A program made the position numbers and the translations under genes. Shown here piece by piece: positions 18,411 to 27,857 of a stretch of 64,000 nucleotides of DNA. Each line of letters begins with the position of its first letter. Positions within the stretch are counted from its first letter, which is position 1. Source of the stretch: FEN-1219 sp039933105 (lineage in GTDB: Bacteria; Pseudomonadota; Gammaproteobacteria; Steroidobacterales; Rariloculaceae); contig JBDTOT010000017.1 in assembly GCA_039933105.1 (NCBI GenBank), forward strand, positions 1 through 64,000. The letters run 5' to 3'. The notes beneath the pieces were generated by a model. It was not told the DNA's origin. It searched no databases and saw only the letters and a list, made by a program, of their open reading frames with translations.

Positions 18411-18589
18411 AGCGGGACGCTGGAAGAGGAACGAAACGAATCATAAAGTGATCGCGGCGCACGAACCACAGCTGCCGGGGCCCTTCTAATTTCCTATCCG
18501 TCCGACTTCCTCGGGTGAACTCGCAGGCAAAACGCCGAACGATCTGTTAAAAAGCTCGCAACGCGAATCTCGCCAAAGGGGGGAGCCTT

Positions 18590-20410
18590 TTGACGGTACG
18601 AACTCTGCTCGGGGCGGCGACGCTGCTGTGTGTGCTCGCCGCGCCCGTGGCGGCGGAAGTGGATTTATCGGGCGAGTATCGCTCCATCCGCCACGAGGAC
18701 GTGCCGGACCGAGGTCCGGGCGTGGGCTACGGCGACTACTCGGGCATTCCCCTCACAGATGCGGCGCGCCAATACGCCGAGAGCTGGGACGCGGCGCAGC
18801 TCAGCATGCCGCAGCAGCAATGCCGTGTGCACACGGTGACCTACAACATGCGCGGCCCGTTGAACTTGCGCGTATGGGAAGAAAAGGATCCGCGTACCCA
18901 GGAAGTCATCAGTATCAAGCTGTACATCAGCACCTACGAGCAGACGCGCACTGTTTGGATGGATGGCCGCGCGCATCCGCCCGCCTACGCACCGCACACT
19001 TGGATGGGCTTCTCCACGGGCCGCTGGGCCGGAGATCGCTTGATCGTCGAGACCAGCCACATCAAGCAAGGCTGGCACCGGCGCAACGGCGTGCCACAGA
19101 GCGATCATACGACGCTGACCGAGCACTTCGTGAAACACGGCAATCAGTTCACGCATATCGCCGTCATTCGCGATCCGGTGTATCTCACGGAGCCAATGGT
19201 CAAGACGCAGCACTTCGAACTGATTCCACGCGCGTTGCCGAAAGGCGCATGGCTCTGGCCATGCACGGTGGTGGAGGAAGTGGCCCGCGATGCGAACGAC
19301 GTGCCGCATTACTTGCCGGGCAAGAATCAGTACCTCGCCTCGACACGCGTAGAGGTGAACATGAACGTGCCGGGTGCTGGGGGCGGGGCCGCCACGATTT
19401 ATCCAGAGTTCGCGGCGAACACCACCGAGCCCGCTACGCCGTCGAATCGCCCCGATGCCTCCGCCATTGCGCACCGCGCCGTGCAGCAGGCACCGCGACA
19501 CCCACCGGTGTCGGCTACCGACCCCATAGCCATCTTCCCCATACGCAGCAACATCTACATGCTGGTTGGTGGCGGTGCGAACACCACGGTGCAAGTCGGC
19601 GACGACGGGGTGGTGGTGGTCGACCCGAAGCTCGAAGGCGCCAGCAAGAACCTGCTCGCGGCTATCGCAACGCTATCGACCAAGCCGATTCGTTACGTCA
19701 TCGATACTCATGTGCATCCCGACGCCATGGGCGGCAATGAGGCCATCGCCGCAGCCGGCTCCACCCGTACCGGCGGCGTGGTGCTACGGCAGATCGGCAC
19801 GGAGGTCGCCGAGACGGCAGCCATCATCGCGCACGAGAACGTGTTATCGCGCGTCGCGGCGCCCACCGGCAAAACCGCACCGACGCCACAACGCGCGTGG
19901 CCGAGCGATACGTTCTATGGCGCACGGCGCGAGTTCACGGTAAACGGCGAAGGTCTCGAGCTCCGCCACTTGCCTGCTGCGCATACGGATGGCGACACCA
20001 TCGCCTTCTTCCACCGCTCCGACGTAATTGCCGTCGGCGATATCTTCAGCACTGAGAGCTACCCGGTAATCGACCTCGCCCGCGGCGGTTCGCTACAGGG
20101 CTTACTCGCTGCACTCGACACCGTGATTGAGCTCGCGATACCGGACGTGGACCACGAAGGTGGCACCATGATCGTGCCCGGTCATGGTTACTTGAGCGAC
20201 GAGTTCGACGTGGCGGAGTACCGCGACATGGTGACCATCGTCCGCGACCGCGTGCAAGACATGCTGAAGCGGGGTCTCACGCGCGCACAGATTCAAACCG
20301 CACGGCCCACCTTCGATTGGGATGCGCGCTATGGCACCGAAAGCGGGGAGTGGACCACCGCCATGTTTGTCGATGCCGTGATCACGAGCTTGCAGGGAGG
20401 CGCGCGATGA
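18590..20410 (+). CDS. Secreted metallo-beta-lactamase-fold protein with extra N-terminal domain
   Basis: 606 residues from a TTG preceded by GGGGGGAG; signal peptide to about residue 22 (VAAPVAA region). Residues 25-240 form a domain shared with the next gene (DLSGEYRS, WMDGRAHPPAYAPHTWMGFS, DPVYLTEPMVKTQ). Residues 310-600 are an MBL domain. The zinc motif reads H374-x-H376-x-D378-A379, so the last His of HxHxDH is Ala. The other ligands are present: His in PAAHTDGD, Asp in AVGDIFS and His in VPGHGY. One zinc site should be changed. Hydrolase function is likely but the substrate is unknown. The next gene overlaps by 4 bases. Confidence 0.78.
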   Translation: MTVRTLLGAATLLCVLAAPVAAEVDLSGEYRSIRHEDVPDRGPGVGYGDYSGIPLTDAARQYAESWDAAQLSMPQQQCRVHTVTYNMRGPLNLRVWEEKDPRTQEVISIKLYISTYEQTRTVWMDGRAHPPAYAPHTWMGFSTGRWAGDRLIVETSHIKQGWHRRNGVPQSDHTTLTEHFVKHGNQFTHIAVIRDPVYLTEPMVKTQHFELIPRALPKGAWLWPCTVVEEVARDANDVPHYLPGKNQYLASTRVEVNMNVPGAGGGAATIYPEFAANTTEPATPSNRPDASAIAHRAVQQAPRHPPVSATDPIAIFPIRSNIYMLVGGGANTTVQVGDDGVVVVDPKLEGASKNLLAAIATLSTKPIRYVIDTHVHPDAMGGNEAIAAAGSTRTGGVVLRQIGTEVAETAAIIAHENVLSRVAAPTGKTAPTPQRAWPSDTFYGARREFTVNGEGLELRHLPAAHTDGDTIAFFHRSDVIAVGDIFSTESYPVIDLARGGSLQGLLAALDTVIELAIPDVDHEGGTMIVPGHGYLSDEFDVAEYRDMVTIVRDRVQDMLKRGLTRAQIQTARPTFDWDARYGTESGEWTTAMFVDAVITSLQGGAR

Positions 20411-21159
20411 AACGCTCCGCCCCCTTATTCGCGTGTCTGCTGTTGACGGGCGCTGCGCTCGGGCAAACACCAGGGTCCGCGCGCCAGGCGCCCACGGCTC
20501 GCAGCAGCGCGCCTGTCGATCTCACCGGTTACTGGGTATCAGTAGTCACCGAAGACTGGGCATGGCGAATGCGCACGCCCCCGAAGGGCGATTACGCGAG
20601 CATTCCGCTGAACGCAGCCGGCGAGCACGCGGCCGATACGTGGACCGAAGCGGAAGACGGCTCATGCCTCGCGTTCGGCGCACCCGCGATGTTGCGGATG
20701 CCGACGCGCGCGCGCATCACTTGGGTTGACGATCAAACGCTGAAGCTGGAGACGGACAACGGCGTGCAGACACGGCTGCTGCATTTTGGCCCTTCCCCGG
20801 CGAACTCTTCCGGCGCCCCTTCGTTGCAAGGCGGATCCCACGCCACCTGGCAAATTCCGAACCAGGTCACCGATCGAGGCGAAAATACCGGCCAGAAGTC
20901 CGACGACGCCTGGGCGCCGCTGAAAGTCGTCACCACGAATCTGAGCCCTGCGTGGCTGCGGCCGAACGGCGTGCCGTATAGCGCTAATGCCGTGCTCACC
21001 GAGTACTTCGACCGGTTTGCCGACGGTGATGATGCCTGGTTCGTCGTGACCACGATCGTCGACGATCCCGCCTACCTCACCGAGCCGTTGGTGATCAGCT
21101 CGAACTTCAAGCGCGAAGCCAATGGCGCCAAGTGGGCGCCGAAGCCCTGCAAGGGCTAG
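20407..21159 (+). CDS. Secreted protein, stand-alone copy of the neighbour's N-terminal domain
   Basis: 250 residues with a signal peptide (MKRSAPLFACLLLTGAALGQ). The mature part resembles the N-terminal domain of the upstream MBL protein: DLTGYWVSVVTEDW against DLSGEYRSI, LRPNGVPYSANAVLTEYF against RRNGVPQSDHTTLTEHF, and DDPAYLTEPLVISSNF against RDPVYLTEPMVKTQHF. The ATG overlaps the previous stop (ATGA), so both proteins are made together and may form a complex in the periplasm. The family is not one I can name; similar domains are common as hypothetical exported proteins in soil Proteobacteria. Confidence 0.7.
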   Translation: MKRSAPLFACLLLTGAALGQTPGSARQAPTARSSAPVDLTGYWVSVVTEDWAWRMRTPPKGDYASIPLNAAGEHAADTWTEAEDGSCLAFGAPAMLRMPTRARITWVDDQTLKLETDNGVQTRLLHFGPSPANSSGAPSLQGGSHATWQIPNQVTDRGENTGQKSDDAWAPLKVVTTNLSPAWLRPNGVPYSANAVLTEYFDRFADGDDAWFVVTTIVDDPAYLTEPLVISSNFKREANGAKWAPKPCKG

Positions 21160-21265
21160 CTCAGTTCGACTGCGGCATGCTCATTGCGCTGAACATGCGG
21201 CACTGACGCGGGGATCGATGAACGGAATGCGGGCGCTCTCAGCTGGTCACGCATCCCGACTCGCG

Positions 21266-23803
21266 TTAGTTGCGCCGCGGTCGCGGTTTCACCCGCGTCG
21301 TCGGCTCCGCCTCGAGCGGGTTCTCGGGCCAGTAGTGTCGTGGATAGCGGCCGCGCATGTCCTTACGCACGTCGACGTACGCGTTCTTCCAGAAGCTCGC
21401 GAGATCGCGCGTGACCTGTAGCGACCGGCGCGCCGGCGACAGCAACTTGAACGTGATGGGCACGGCCCCGCCGCCGATCTTCGGCGTGCTCGCGAGTCCG
21501 AAGACTTCCTGCATGCGCATCGACGCGCACGGCGCGTTGTCGTCGCGGTAGTCGATCTTCGCGTGAGTTCCGGTGGGAAGAACGATGTGTGTCGGTGCGA
21601 GCTCGTCGAGCGCGCGTTGCCGCACGTGGGTCAGTCGCGACTTCAGCGCGTCCATCAGCGGCACGCGCGAAAGGTGCGAGCGGCGTGTGACGCCGACGAG
21701 AAACGGTTCGAGCCAGCGCAAGTCCGCGAATAGCGCGGTCTCGGAGAAGTCGGGCCAGTCGGCGAGATCGCTACGCGCGAGCGCGCGCACGAACTCAGCG
21801 CGCGCCGCGAAGTCTCGGCTGTCGTCGTCCCACGGCAGCGCAGAGGCGCCGAGCGAACGCAGACCCTCGGCGAACGCCGCCGCGGCGGCCTCCGGAGGAA
21901 TCTCCGGCAGCGGCTTGTCGTCGACGACGAGCTCGTCGAGCCGCAACGTGCGACGCGCGGTGACGGCTTCGGTACGCGCGTCCCACGTGACTTCGTCGCG
22001 CAGCACGAGTTGCGCCTCGAACTCCGTGAGCAGGTCGGAACGCGCGAGCGGGGCGGCGAGCAGGATCTTCGCGTCACGATCGCGGTCGTCGAGCTCTAAC
22101 GCCACGATGAATTCCTCGCGCGCGATCGACTCGGGATTTCCGAACGACGCACCGCGCCCGTTCGCGAGCGTGTAACGCGGCGCATCGCCGGGCCGGCGTT
22201 TGCCGATTCGGTCGGGATAGGCGAACGCGAGTAGCACGCCGGGCGCGAGCGGCGAGTCCGCGGCTTTCGCGGCCGCCGGTACTCCGAGCTCGCGGCGGAA
22301 GTTCTTTTCGGCGCGCCGTACGCGCTCGATCGGGCCGCGTCCGGAGCCGCGCCGCAATGTGTCGAGCCGGGTGCGAATGTCGGTGTCGCGCTCGCGACCG
22401 CCGTCGGGCCCCGTCGTGCCGCCGCGCAGCACGTCGCGCTCCGAGAGTAACGCCGCGAGTTCAGCCGCTGCGGCACCCGCGTCGTGCTTTCGCGCCGCGA
22501 GCAGCATGTGTGCGAGCCGCGGGTGCGCCGCCAGTTCGTGCATCGCGAGGCCATGTTTCGTGAAGCGGCCAGCGGCGTCGAGCGCGCCGAGGCGAACGAG
22601 CAAGTCGCGCGCACTCGCGAGCGTGGCCGCCGGCGGCGGATCGAGCCAGCGTAGGCCCGTCGCAGGCGTTCCCCATACCGCCAGATCGAGCGCGAGCGGC
22701 GCGAGATCCGCGGTCGCGATTTCCGGCAGTGCGAACGGTGCGAGGCTGCGCTGTGCGCCTTCGCCCCAGAGTCGATAGCACACTCCGGGCGCCGTGCGGC
22801 CGGCGCGACCGGCGCGTTGCTCGGCCGATGCGCGCGAGATCCTCTGTATTTCGAGGCGACTCATGCCGCTCGAGGGATCGAACGCGTTGCGTCGCTCGAG
22901 GCCGGCGTCGATGACGATTTTCACGCCGTCGATCGTCAGACTGGTCTCCGCAATGTTCGTCGCGAGCACGACCTTGCGACGCCCGGCTCGTGCCGGTGCG
23001 ATCGCCGCGTCCTGCTCGCCGAACGCGAGCTCACCGTAGAGTGGCAGCACATCCACGTCGGTGCCGAGTGCGGCCTCCGCGAGCCGCGCTTGCGTGCGCC
23101 GTATCTCGCCGGCGCCGGGCAGGAACACGAGCGCGTCGCCTTCGGCCTCACGCAGCGCGCGCTGCACGGCGCGCGAGACTGCGGCGTCGATCGGCTCGGT
23201 GCCGGCGGCCGGCAGCGAGGGCAGCCCCGTGCCGAGGTAGTGCACGTCGACGGGGAACATGCGGCCCGCCGATTCGATCACGGGCGCGCCGCCGAGCAGC
23301 GCTGCGACGCGTGCCCCGTCGAGCGTCGCCGACATCACGAGAAGTCTGAGCTCGGGTGCTACGTGCTGTTGTGCGTCGAGCGCGAGCGCCAGACCTGCGT
23401 CTGCGTGCAGGCTGCGTTCGTGATACTCGTCGAACAGCACCGCTGCGATTCCGGTCAGCGCCGGGTCCGCGTGCAACATGCGCGTGAACACGCCTTCGGT
23501 CACCACTTCGAGCCGAGTGTTCGGGCCCACACGGGTTTCGAGCCGCATGCGGTAGCCGACGGTCTCGCCGGGGCTCTCGCGCAGCGTCGAGGCCATGCGC
23601 GTCGCCACGGCGCGCGCCGCGAGCCGGCGGGGCTCGAGCATCACGATCTTCTTGCCCTTGGCCCAGGGTTGCTCGAGCAAGGCGAGCGGCACGACCGTGC
23701 TCTTGCCGGCGCCCGGTGGGGCGACGAGCACCGCGCTCTGCTGCGCCGCGAGCGCCGCGGCGAGCGGCGCAAGAGCCGTGTCGATGGGAAGGCCCGAACG
23801 CAT
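21266..23803 (-). CDS. hrpB: ATP-dependent helicase HrpB (DEAH family)
   Basis: 845 residues, near the usual length of about 820. Walker A is GAGKST at 31-36 (APPGAGKSTVVPLALL), Walker B is the DEYH box in LFDEYHERSLHAD, and motif III is VMSATLDG. The C-terminal half has QRAGRAGRTAPGVCYRLW (motif VI) and the HrpB-specific C-terminal domain ending in RYPRHYWPENPLEAEPT, a hallmark close to the terminus. HrpB is a conserved bacterial RNA/DNA helicase-like protein of poorly known role. It is the last of three minus-strand genes (24700, 23818, 21266) with gaps of 3 and 14 bases, so it may be co-transcribed with metabolic genes. Confidence 0.95.
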   Translation of the reverse strand: MRSGLPIDTALAPLAAALAAQQSAVLVAPPGAGKSTVVPLALLEQPWAKGKKIVMLEPRRLAARAVATRMASTLRESPGETVGYRMRLETRVGPNTRLEVVTEGVFTRMLHADPALTGIAAVLFDEYHERSLHADAGLALALDAQQHVAPELRLLVMSATLDGARVAALLGGAPVIESAGRMFPVDVHYLGTGLPSLPAAGTEPIDAAVSRAVQRALREAEGDALVFLPGAGEIRRTQARLAEAALGTDVDVLPLYGELAFGEQDAAIAPARAGRRKVVLATNIAETSLTIDGVKIVIDAGLERRNAFDPSSGMSRLEIQRISRASAEQRAGRAGRTAPGVCYRLWGEGAQRSLAPFALPEIATADLAPLALDLAVWGTPATGLRWLDPPPAATLASARDLLVRLGALDAAGRFTKHGLAMHELAAHPRLAHMLLAARKHDAGAAAAELAALLSERDVLRGGTTGPDGGRERDTDIRTRLDTLRRGSGRGPIERVRRAEKNFRRELGVPAAAKAADSPLAPGVLLAFAYPDRIGKRRPGDAPRYTLANGRGASFGNPESIAREEFIVALELDDRDRDAKILLAAPLARSDLLTEFEAQLVLRDEVTWDARTEAVTARRTLRLDELVVDDKPLPEIPPEAAAAAFAEGLRSLGASALPWDDDSRDFAARAEFVRALARSDLADWPDFSETALFADLRWLEPFLVGVTRRSHLSRVPLMDALKSRLTHVRQRALDELAPTHIVLPTGTHAKIDYRDDNAPCASMRMQEVFGLASTPKIGGGAVPITFKLLSPARRSLQVTRDLASFWKNAYVDVRKDMRGRYPRHYWPENPLEAEPTTRVKPRPRRN

Positions 23804-23817
23804 CGAGGGTATCGCGG

Positions 23818-24696
23818 TCAGCGGTCGCGGTCTTCGCGGATGCGCCGCGCGAGCTCGAGCAAGGCGCGCGCACGTTTGACGACGGGCACGTCGATGACCC
23901 AGCCGTCGAGCGACGTCGAGGCGCGGCCGCGTCGTTCCGCCTCATCGAAGGCTGCGATGACACGCTCCGCGTGCGCGATCTCCGCGGCGGACGGCGAGAA
24001 GCAATCGTTCAACGTGTCGAGCTGCTCTGGGTGAATCGCGAACTTGCCTTTGAAGCCGATACTCTTCGCGTGAGCCGAGTTCGCACGCAGGCCATCCAAG
24101 TCGCGCAGCTTGAAATAGGGCGTGTCGAGCGCCAACACATGCGCCGCTCGCGCCGTGACGCACAATTGCTGTCGCGCGAAAGCGACCTGCGACTCGTCCG
24201 CGAGCCGCTCGATGCCCATGTCGTTCGTAAAGTCTTCGCCGCCGAACGCAACCGCGACGATCCGTTCGCTCGCGCGGCAGATGGCGTTCACGTTCACGAT
24301 GGCTTCGGCCGTCTCGATCCACGGCAGCAGTTTCAATTGCCCCGCAGCCAAGCCCGCGCGCTGCTCGTGCGTCGCTAGCGCTTGCGAGATCGTGCTGATG
24401 TCGGCGGCCGTGCGCACCTTGCCGATCGAAATGCCGAAGATGCTGGGGCCTACGACCGCGGCTACGTCGGCGTCGAACCACTCCGTGTCGAGTGCATTCA
24501 CGCGCGGGATCACGAGGCCGCTCGCCGCAAGTTTCGGCAGGAACGAGCGCACGGTGTCGCGTGCGTTCGCTTTCTCCGCCGCGGGCACGGAATCCTCCAT
24601 GTCCGGCACGAAGGCGTCCGGCGCCAAGGCCAATGCCTTGTCGAGCATGTTGGCTTTGTTGCCGGGTACGAACAGCAGACTGCGCAGGATCGTCAC
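23818..24696 (-). CDS. HpcH/HpaI aldolase / CitE-like CoA-ester lyase
   Basis: 292-residue TIM barrel of the citrate-lyase beta/malyl-CoA lyase family. RSLLFVPGNK at the N-terminus, DMEDSVP with the Mg-binding acidic residue, RVNALDTEWF with the catalytic Arg, and VAFGGEDFTNDMG with the second Mg ligand are all present, as is FAIHPEQ near the C-terminus. Stand-alone CitE-like proteins cleave or form short 3-hydroxyacyl-CoA esters (malyl-CoA, citramalyl-CoA). It sits 3 bases after the quinone oxidoreductase gene and 14 before hrpB. It could handle acyl-CoA products of ring cleavage, but this is not shown by context. Confidence 0.85.
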   Translation of the reverse strand: MTILRSLLFVPGNKANMLDKALALAPDAFVPDMEDSVPAAEKANARDTVRSFLPKLAASGLVIPRVNALDTEWFDADVAAVVGPSIFGISIGKVRTAADISTISQALATHEQRAGLAAGQLKLLPWIETAEAIVNVNAICRASERIVAVAFGGEDFTNDMGIERLADESQVAFARQQLCVTARAAHVLALDTPYFKLRDLDGLRANSAHAKSIGFKGKFAIHPEQLDTLNDCFSPSAAEIAHAERVIAAFDEAERRGRASTSLDGWVIDVPVVKRARALLELARRIREDRDR

Positions 24697-24699
24697 GTA

Positions 24700-25701
24700 C
24701 TAACTCCCGGTGACGCGCAGCACGATCTTGCCGAAGTGCTCGCTCGCTTCCATCGCGCGATGCGCCTCGGCAGCCTGTTCCAGGCTGTACACGCGGTGGA
24801 TCAACGGCACGATGCGGCCGGAAGCGAAGTGCGGCATGGCTTCCTGCTCGAACTGGCGGATGATCGCGGATTTCTCCTCGACCGGCCGCGGCCGCAGCGT
24901 CGAGCCCAGGATCGCGAGCCGCTGCGTGAGCACACGGCCCAAGTCGAGCTCGGCCTTGCGGCCGCCCATGACGCCGATCAGTGCAAGCCTGCCGCCGGTT
25001 GCCAGCACCTTCACGTTCTGTGCGAGGTATGACGCACCCAGGTGGTCGAGGATCACGTCGACGCCCCGCTTCTCGGTGGCGCGCAACACGGCCTCGGCGA
25101 AGTCCTCGGTTTTGTAGTCGATTACGACGTCTGCGCCGAGGGCCTTGACGCGTTCCACCTTGGCCGTAGACGCGGTCACGAGCACGCGTGCTCGCGGCCG
25201 CAGGGCTTTCACGAGTTGCGTCGCGGCCGTGGTGACGCCGCCGCCGCCGCCGTGCAGCAGAACCGTCTCACCCTCGGCCAGTCGCGCGTACAGAAACACG
25301 TTCATGTACGCCGTCAGGTAGGTCTCGCAGATACACGCGGCCTGCTCGAAACTCATATTGGGGAGCATTCGCATGACGTGGCCGGCGTGCGCCACGGCGA
25401 GCTCGGCATAGCCGCCGCCGCCAAGCAGTGCGAACACACGCTCGCCCGGCGCAAAGCCCGTGACGCCCGGCCCGACGGCTTCGACGGTGCCCGCGGCCTC
25501 GAGGCCCAGGATCGGCGATTCGCCGGCTGGCGGCGGGTAGTTCCCCTGGCGCTGCACGACGTCCGGCCGGTTCACGCTCGTGGCATGCACGCGGATCAGG
25601 ATGCGGCCCGCGCCTGGCGTCGGGTCGGCAGCCGTGCCCGGCTGCAGGACTTCGGGGCCGCCGTCGCCGTCTTTCAGGATGACTTTCACAGAATCTATCA
25701 A
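24700..25701 (-). CDS. NAD(P)H:quinone oxidoreductase (zeta-crystallin/PIG3-like, zinc-free MDR)
   Basis: 333 residues of the medium-chain dehydrogenase family. VNRPDVVQRQGNYPPPAG and GLEAAGTVEAVG are signature segments of the PIG3 branch. The zinc-binding Cys/His set is absent, as expected. The nucleotide-binding loop reads HGGGGGVTTAATQL, where the usual form is GGASGVG-AAIQL; the extra glycines leave it usable. GVDVILDHLGASYLAQN follows. It probably reduces quinones or enones with NADPH. It is divergent from the aminotransferase gene (96-bp gap). Confidence 0.88.
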   Translation of the reverse strand: MIDSVKVILKDGDGGPEVLQPGTAADPTPGAGRILIRVHATSVNRPDVVQRQGNYPPPAGESPILGLEAAGTVEAVGPGVTGFAPGERVFALLGGGGYAELAVAHAGHVMRMLPNMSFEQAACICETYLTAYMNVFLYARLAEGETVLLHGGGGGVTTAATQLVKALRPRARVLVTASTAKVERVKALGADVVIDYKTEDFAEAVLRATEKRGVDVILDHLGASYLAQNVKVLATGGRLALIGVMGGRKAELDLGRVLTQRLAILGSTLRPRPVEEKSAIIRQFEQEAMPHFASGRIVPLIHRVYSLEQAAEAHRAMEASEHFGKIVLRVTGS

Positions 25702-25797
25702 CTGCGCCCGTGCGCGCGCCTATTGTTGTGTCGTGGCGATCTCCATACTATACCGCCCGCTCGCGGGGGCACCCCGCGCATTCCTCGAGGAACCGTT

Positions 25798-26991
25798 GTG
25801 TTCGAAACACTGAAGCCGCTGCCGCCGGACGCGATCCTAGGGATCATGACTTTGTTCCGCGCGGACACGGATCCCGGCAAGATCGACCTCTCCGTGGGCG
25901 TTTACCAGGACGAGCAGGGCCTCACGCCCGTGCTCGCGAGCGTCAAACGCGCCGAGAAAGCGATCATCGAGGCGCAGAACAGCAAGACCTACGTAGCGAT
26001 CGCGGGCAACGCGGGCTTCAACGCCGGTATCGCCGAGCTTTTGTACGGCAAGGATCATCCGGCGCTAAAAAGCGGCCGTGTCGCGACCGTCCAAACGCCG
26101 GGCGGCAGCGGCGGCCTGAGTGTCGCCGGCCATCTGATCGCACGCAGCAAGGCGAACGCGCGTGTGCACGTCAGCGATCCGTCGTGGCCGAACCACATTC
26201 CGCTGTTGAAAATGTCGGGCCTCGAACTCGAGACGTATCCGTACTACGACTACGCCCGCCACCGCGTGGACTTCGACGCAATGGTCGGCAAGCTCGACAA
26301 GGCGAAAGCGGGCGAAGTCGTGCTGATCCACGGCTGCTGTCACAACCCGTGTGGCGCCGATCTCTCGCACGAGCAATGGGAAGCGTTGACGCAGCTCTGC
26401 GAGCGGCGTGGCGTTGTGCCGTTCATCGACCTCGCATATCAGGGCCTGTCCGAGGGACTCGAGGAGGACGCGTATGGCGTCCGCCTCATGGCCGCACGGT
26501 TGCCGGAGGTCGTCGTCGTGTCGTCGTGCTCGAAGAACCTCGGCCTCTATCGCGAGCGCGTGGGTGCCGCGAGCTTCGTGTCCGCGACCGCGGAAGCGTC
26601 GAAGCTCGTGCTTGCGAACGCGTCGAACGTGGCGCGAGGTATCTACTCGATGCCGCCGGATCACGGCGCCGCGATCGTGAGCTACATCCTGCACGACGCA
26701 GCGCTGCGCGCGCAGTGGGTCCAGGAGCTGAAGGACATGCGCAATCGGCTGAACGGCTTGCGCACGTTGCTCGTCGACAAGCTCACCGCGCGCAAGACGT
26801 CGCTCGACTTCTCGTTCATTGCCAAGGAACGCGGCATGTTCTCGTTCCTCGGCATCACGAAGGAGCAGGTGATACGGCTACGCGAGGAGTTCCACATCTA
26901 TATGGTGGAATCGAGCCGCGTGAACATCGCCGGCATCAACCACGGCAACGTCGATACCGTGGCCGACGCGATCGCCGCCGTTCTCAACTAG
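25798..26991 (+). CDS. Aromatic/aspartate aminotransferase (TyrB/AspC, class I)
   Basis: 397 residues, the family length. The PLP lysine is K246 in SSCSKNLGLYRERVG. Other class Ia landmarks are TPGGSGGL, HGCCHNPCG (NPTG-type motif), DLAYQG and the C-terminal RVNIAGI with the substrate-carboxylate Arg. The start is GTG with GAGGAA at 25787-25792, five bases upstream. It transfers amino groups between aspartate or aromatic amino acids and 2-oxoglutarate. Its position near aromatic catabolism fits supply or removal of oxaloacetate, but such genes are housekeeping as well. Confidence 0.92.
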   Translation: MFETLKPLPPDAILGIMTLFRADTDPGKIDLSVGVYQDEQGLTPVLASVKRAEKAIIEAQNSKTYVAIAGNAGFNAGIAELLYGKDHPALKSGRVATVQTPGGSGGLSVAGHLIARSKANARVHVSDPSWPNHIPLLKMSGLELETYPYYDYARHRVDFDAMVGKLDKAKAGEVVLIHGCCHNPCGADLSHEQWEALTQLCERRGVVPFIDLAYQGLSEGLEEDAYGVRLMAARLPEVVVVSSCSKNLGLYRERVGAASFVSATAEASKLVLANASNVARGIYSMPPDHGAAIVSYILHDAALRAQWVQELKDMRNRLNGLRTLLVDKLTARKTSLDFSFIAKERGMFSFLGITKEQVIRLREEFHIYMVESSRVNIAGINHGNVDTVADAIAAVLN

Positions 26992-27002
26992 CGCGTCGTC
27001 AG

Positions 27003-27857
27003 CTAAGGCGCAGCCGTTTCGGGCTGCGCCTTGGTTTCGATCCAACGCAGCGCGTCCTCGAGATCGCTCATCAGTACGTCGCGGCCGCCGCCGAACATGT
27101 GATTGCGCGACTCGACGGCATACAGGCGGCGTTCAGGTGTGTCGGGGCCCAGCAGCTCCCGCGATTCGGCCGCCTTCACGTAGTGATCGTTGGTCGACTG
27201 GATGACGGCGAGTCGCGTGCCCTTGACCGCGGCCAGCGACGGGTAAATCTGTAAGCCTTGCTCGTCGACCTTCAGCTCGGAACGGCGCCGGCCGGTCGTG
27301 GGGCGCACATACTCTTCCTCGCGCGTCAGCGCGATTGCCACAGACCCTGCCATGCCCACGCGCAGCCGCGGGTTCATGGCCGTGTAAGCCACGATGCTCG
27401 CGCCGCGCGAGAACCCCACGACGATCATCGACGCCGATGAGTCAACGCCGAGATCGCGCCGGATCTGCGCGAAAAGATCCGCGAGGTTGGCCGTTGCCTG
27501 GGTAGGACTGAAACGGCGCTTTTGCGACCGGTACAGCACCTGGGGCGAGCTCAAGCCGGCCAGTAGGTAGCCTTGCTCGGCCAGGTGAGAGAACAGCGCC
27601 GCACTCGGTCCGTGCCAGCCGCCATCGCCGGTCGCGAACACGACGAAGTAGCCGGGGTGGCGATCCTCCACGGGTCTGACGTACGTGGCGGGTATCTCGC
27701 GTTTGCGAAACGCCACGCGGCCGCGCTCTGCTTCGTAGGCACCGGGCTTCGAGGTCAGCGCCGTGCCTGCGCAGCCGGCGAGCGCGAACGCGAGCGCGAG
27801 TGCACCGAAGCCGCGCGCAAGCCATCCAACTGCGCTCGGAGTCGAATGTCCCGTCAC
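27003..27857 (-). CDS. VirJ/AcvB-like alpha/beta-hydrolase lipoprotein
   Basis: 284 residues. Hydrophobic leader ALALAFALAGC ends in a lipobox with Cys29, so it is a probable lipoprotein. The mature part has FVVFATGDGGWHG, the GDGGW signature of VirJ/AcvB proteins, LSSPQVLYRSQK, and the nucleophile elbow GFSRGAS with a Ser. Asp and His of a triad are likely in STNDHYV and ESRNHMFGGG. AcvB hydrolyses lysyl-phosphatidylglycerol in Agrobacterium, and VirJ complements it. Here no lysyl-PG synthase gene is visible. The start overlaps the stop of the E2-like gene by 4 bases, so the two are coupled. Confidence 0.8.
   Translation of the reverse strand: MTGHSTPSAVGWLARGFGALALAFALAGCAGTALTSKPGAYEAERGRVAFRKREIPATYVRPVEDRHPGYFVVFATGDGGWHGPSAALFSHLAEQGYLLAGLSSPQVLYRSQKRRFSPTQATANLADLFAQIRRDLGVDSSASMIVVGFSRGASIVAYTAMNPRLRVGMAGSVAIALTREEEYVRPTTGRRRSELKVDEQGLQIYPSLAAVKGTRLAVIQSTNDHYVKAAESRELLGPDTPERRLYAVESRNHMFGGGRDVLMSDLEDALRWIETKAQPETAAP
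27005..27032. terminator. Perfect 11-bp hairpin between convergent genes
   Basis: AAGGCGCAGCC pairs with GGCTGCGCCTT across GTTTCG. It lies just after the aminotransferase stop (26991) and overlaps the stop and last codons of the convergent VirJ-like gene. TTGGTTT follows on the plus strand, a weak T-tract. Likely a bidirectional transcription terminator encoded partly inside a coding region. Confidence 0.6.
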
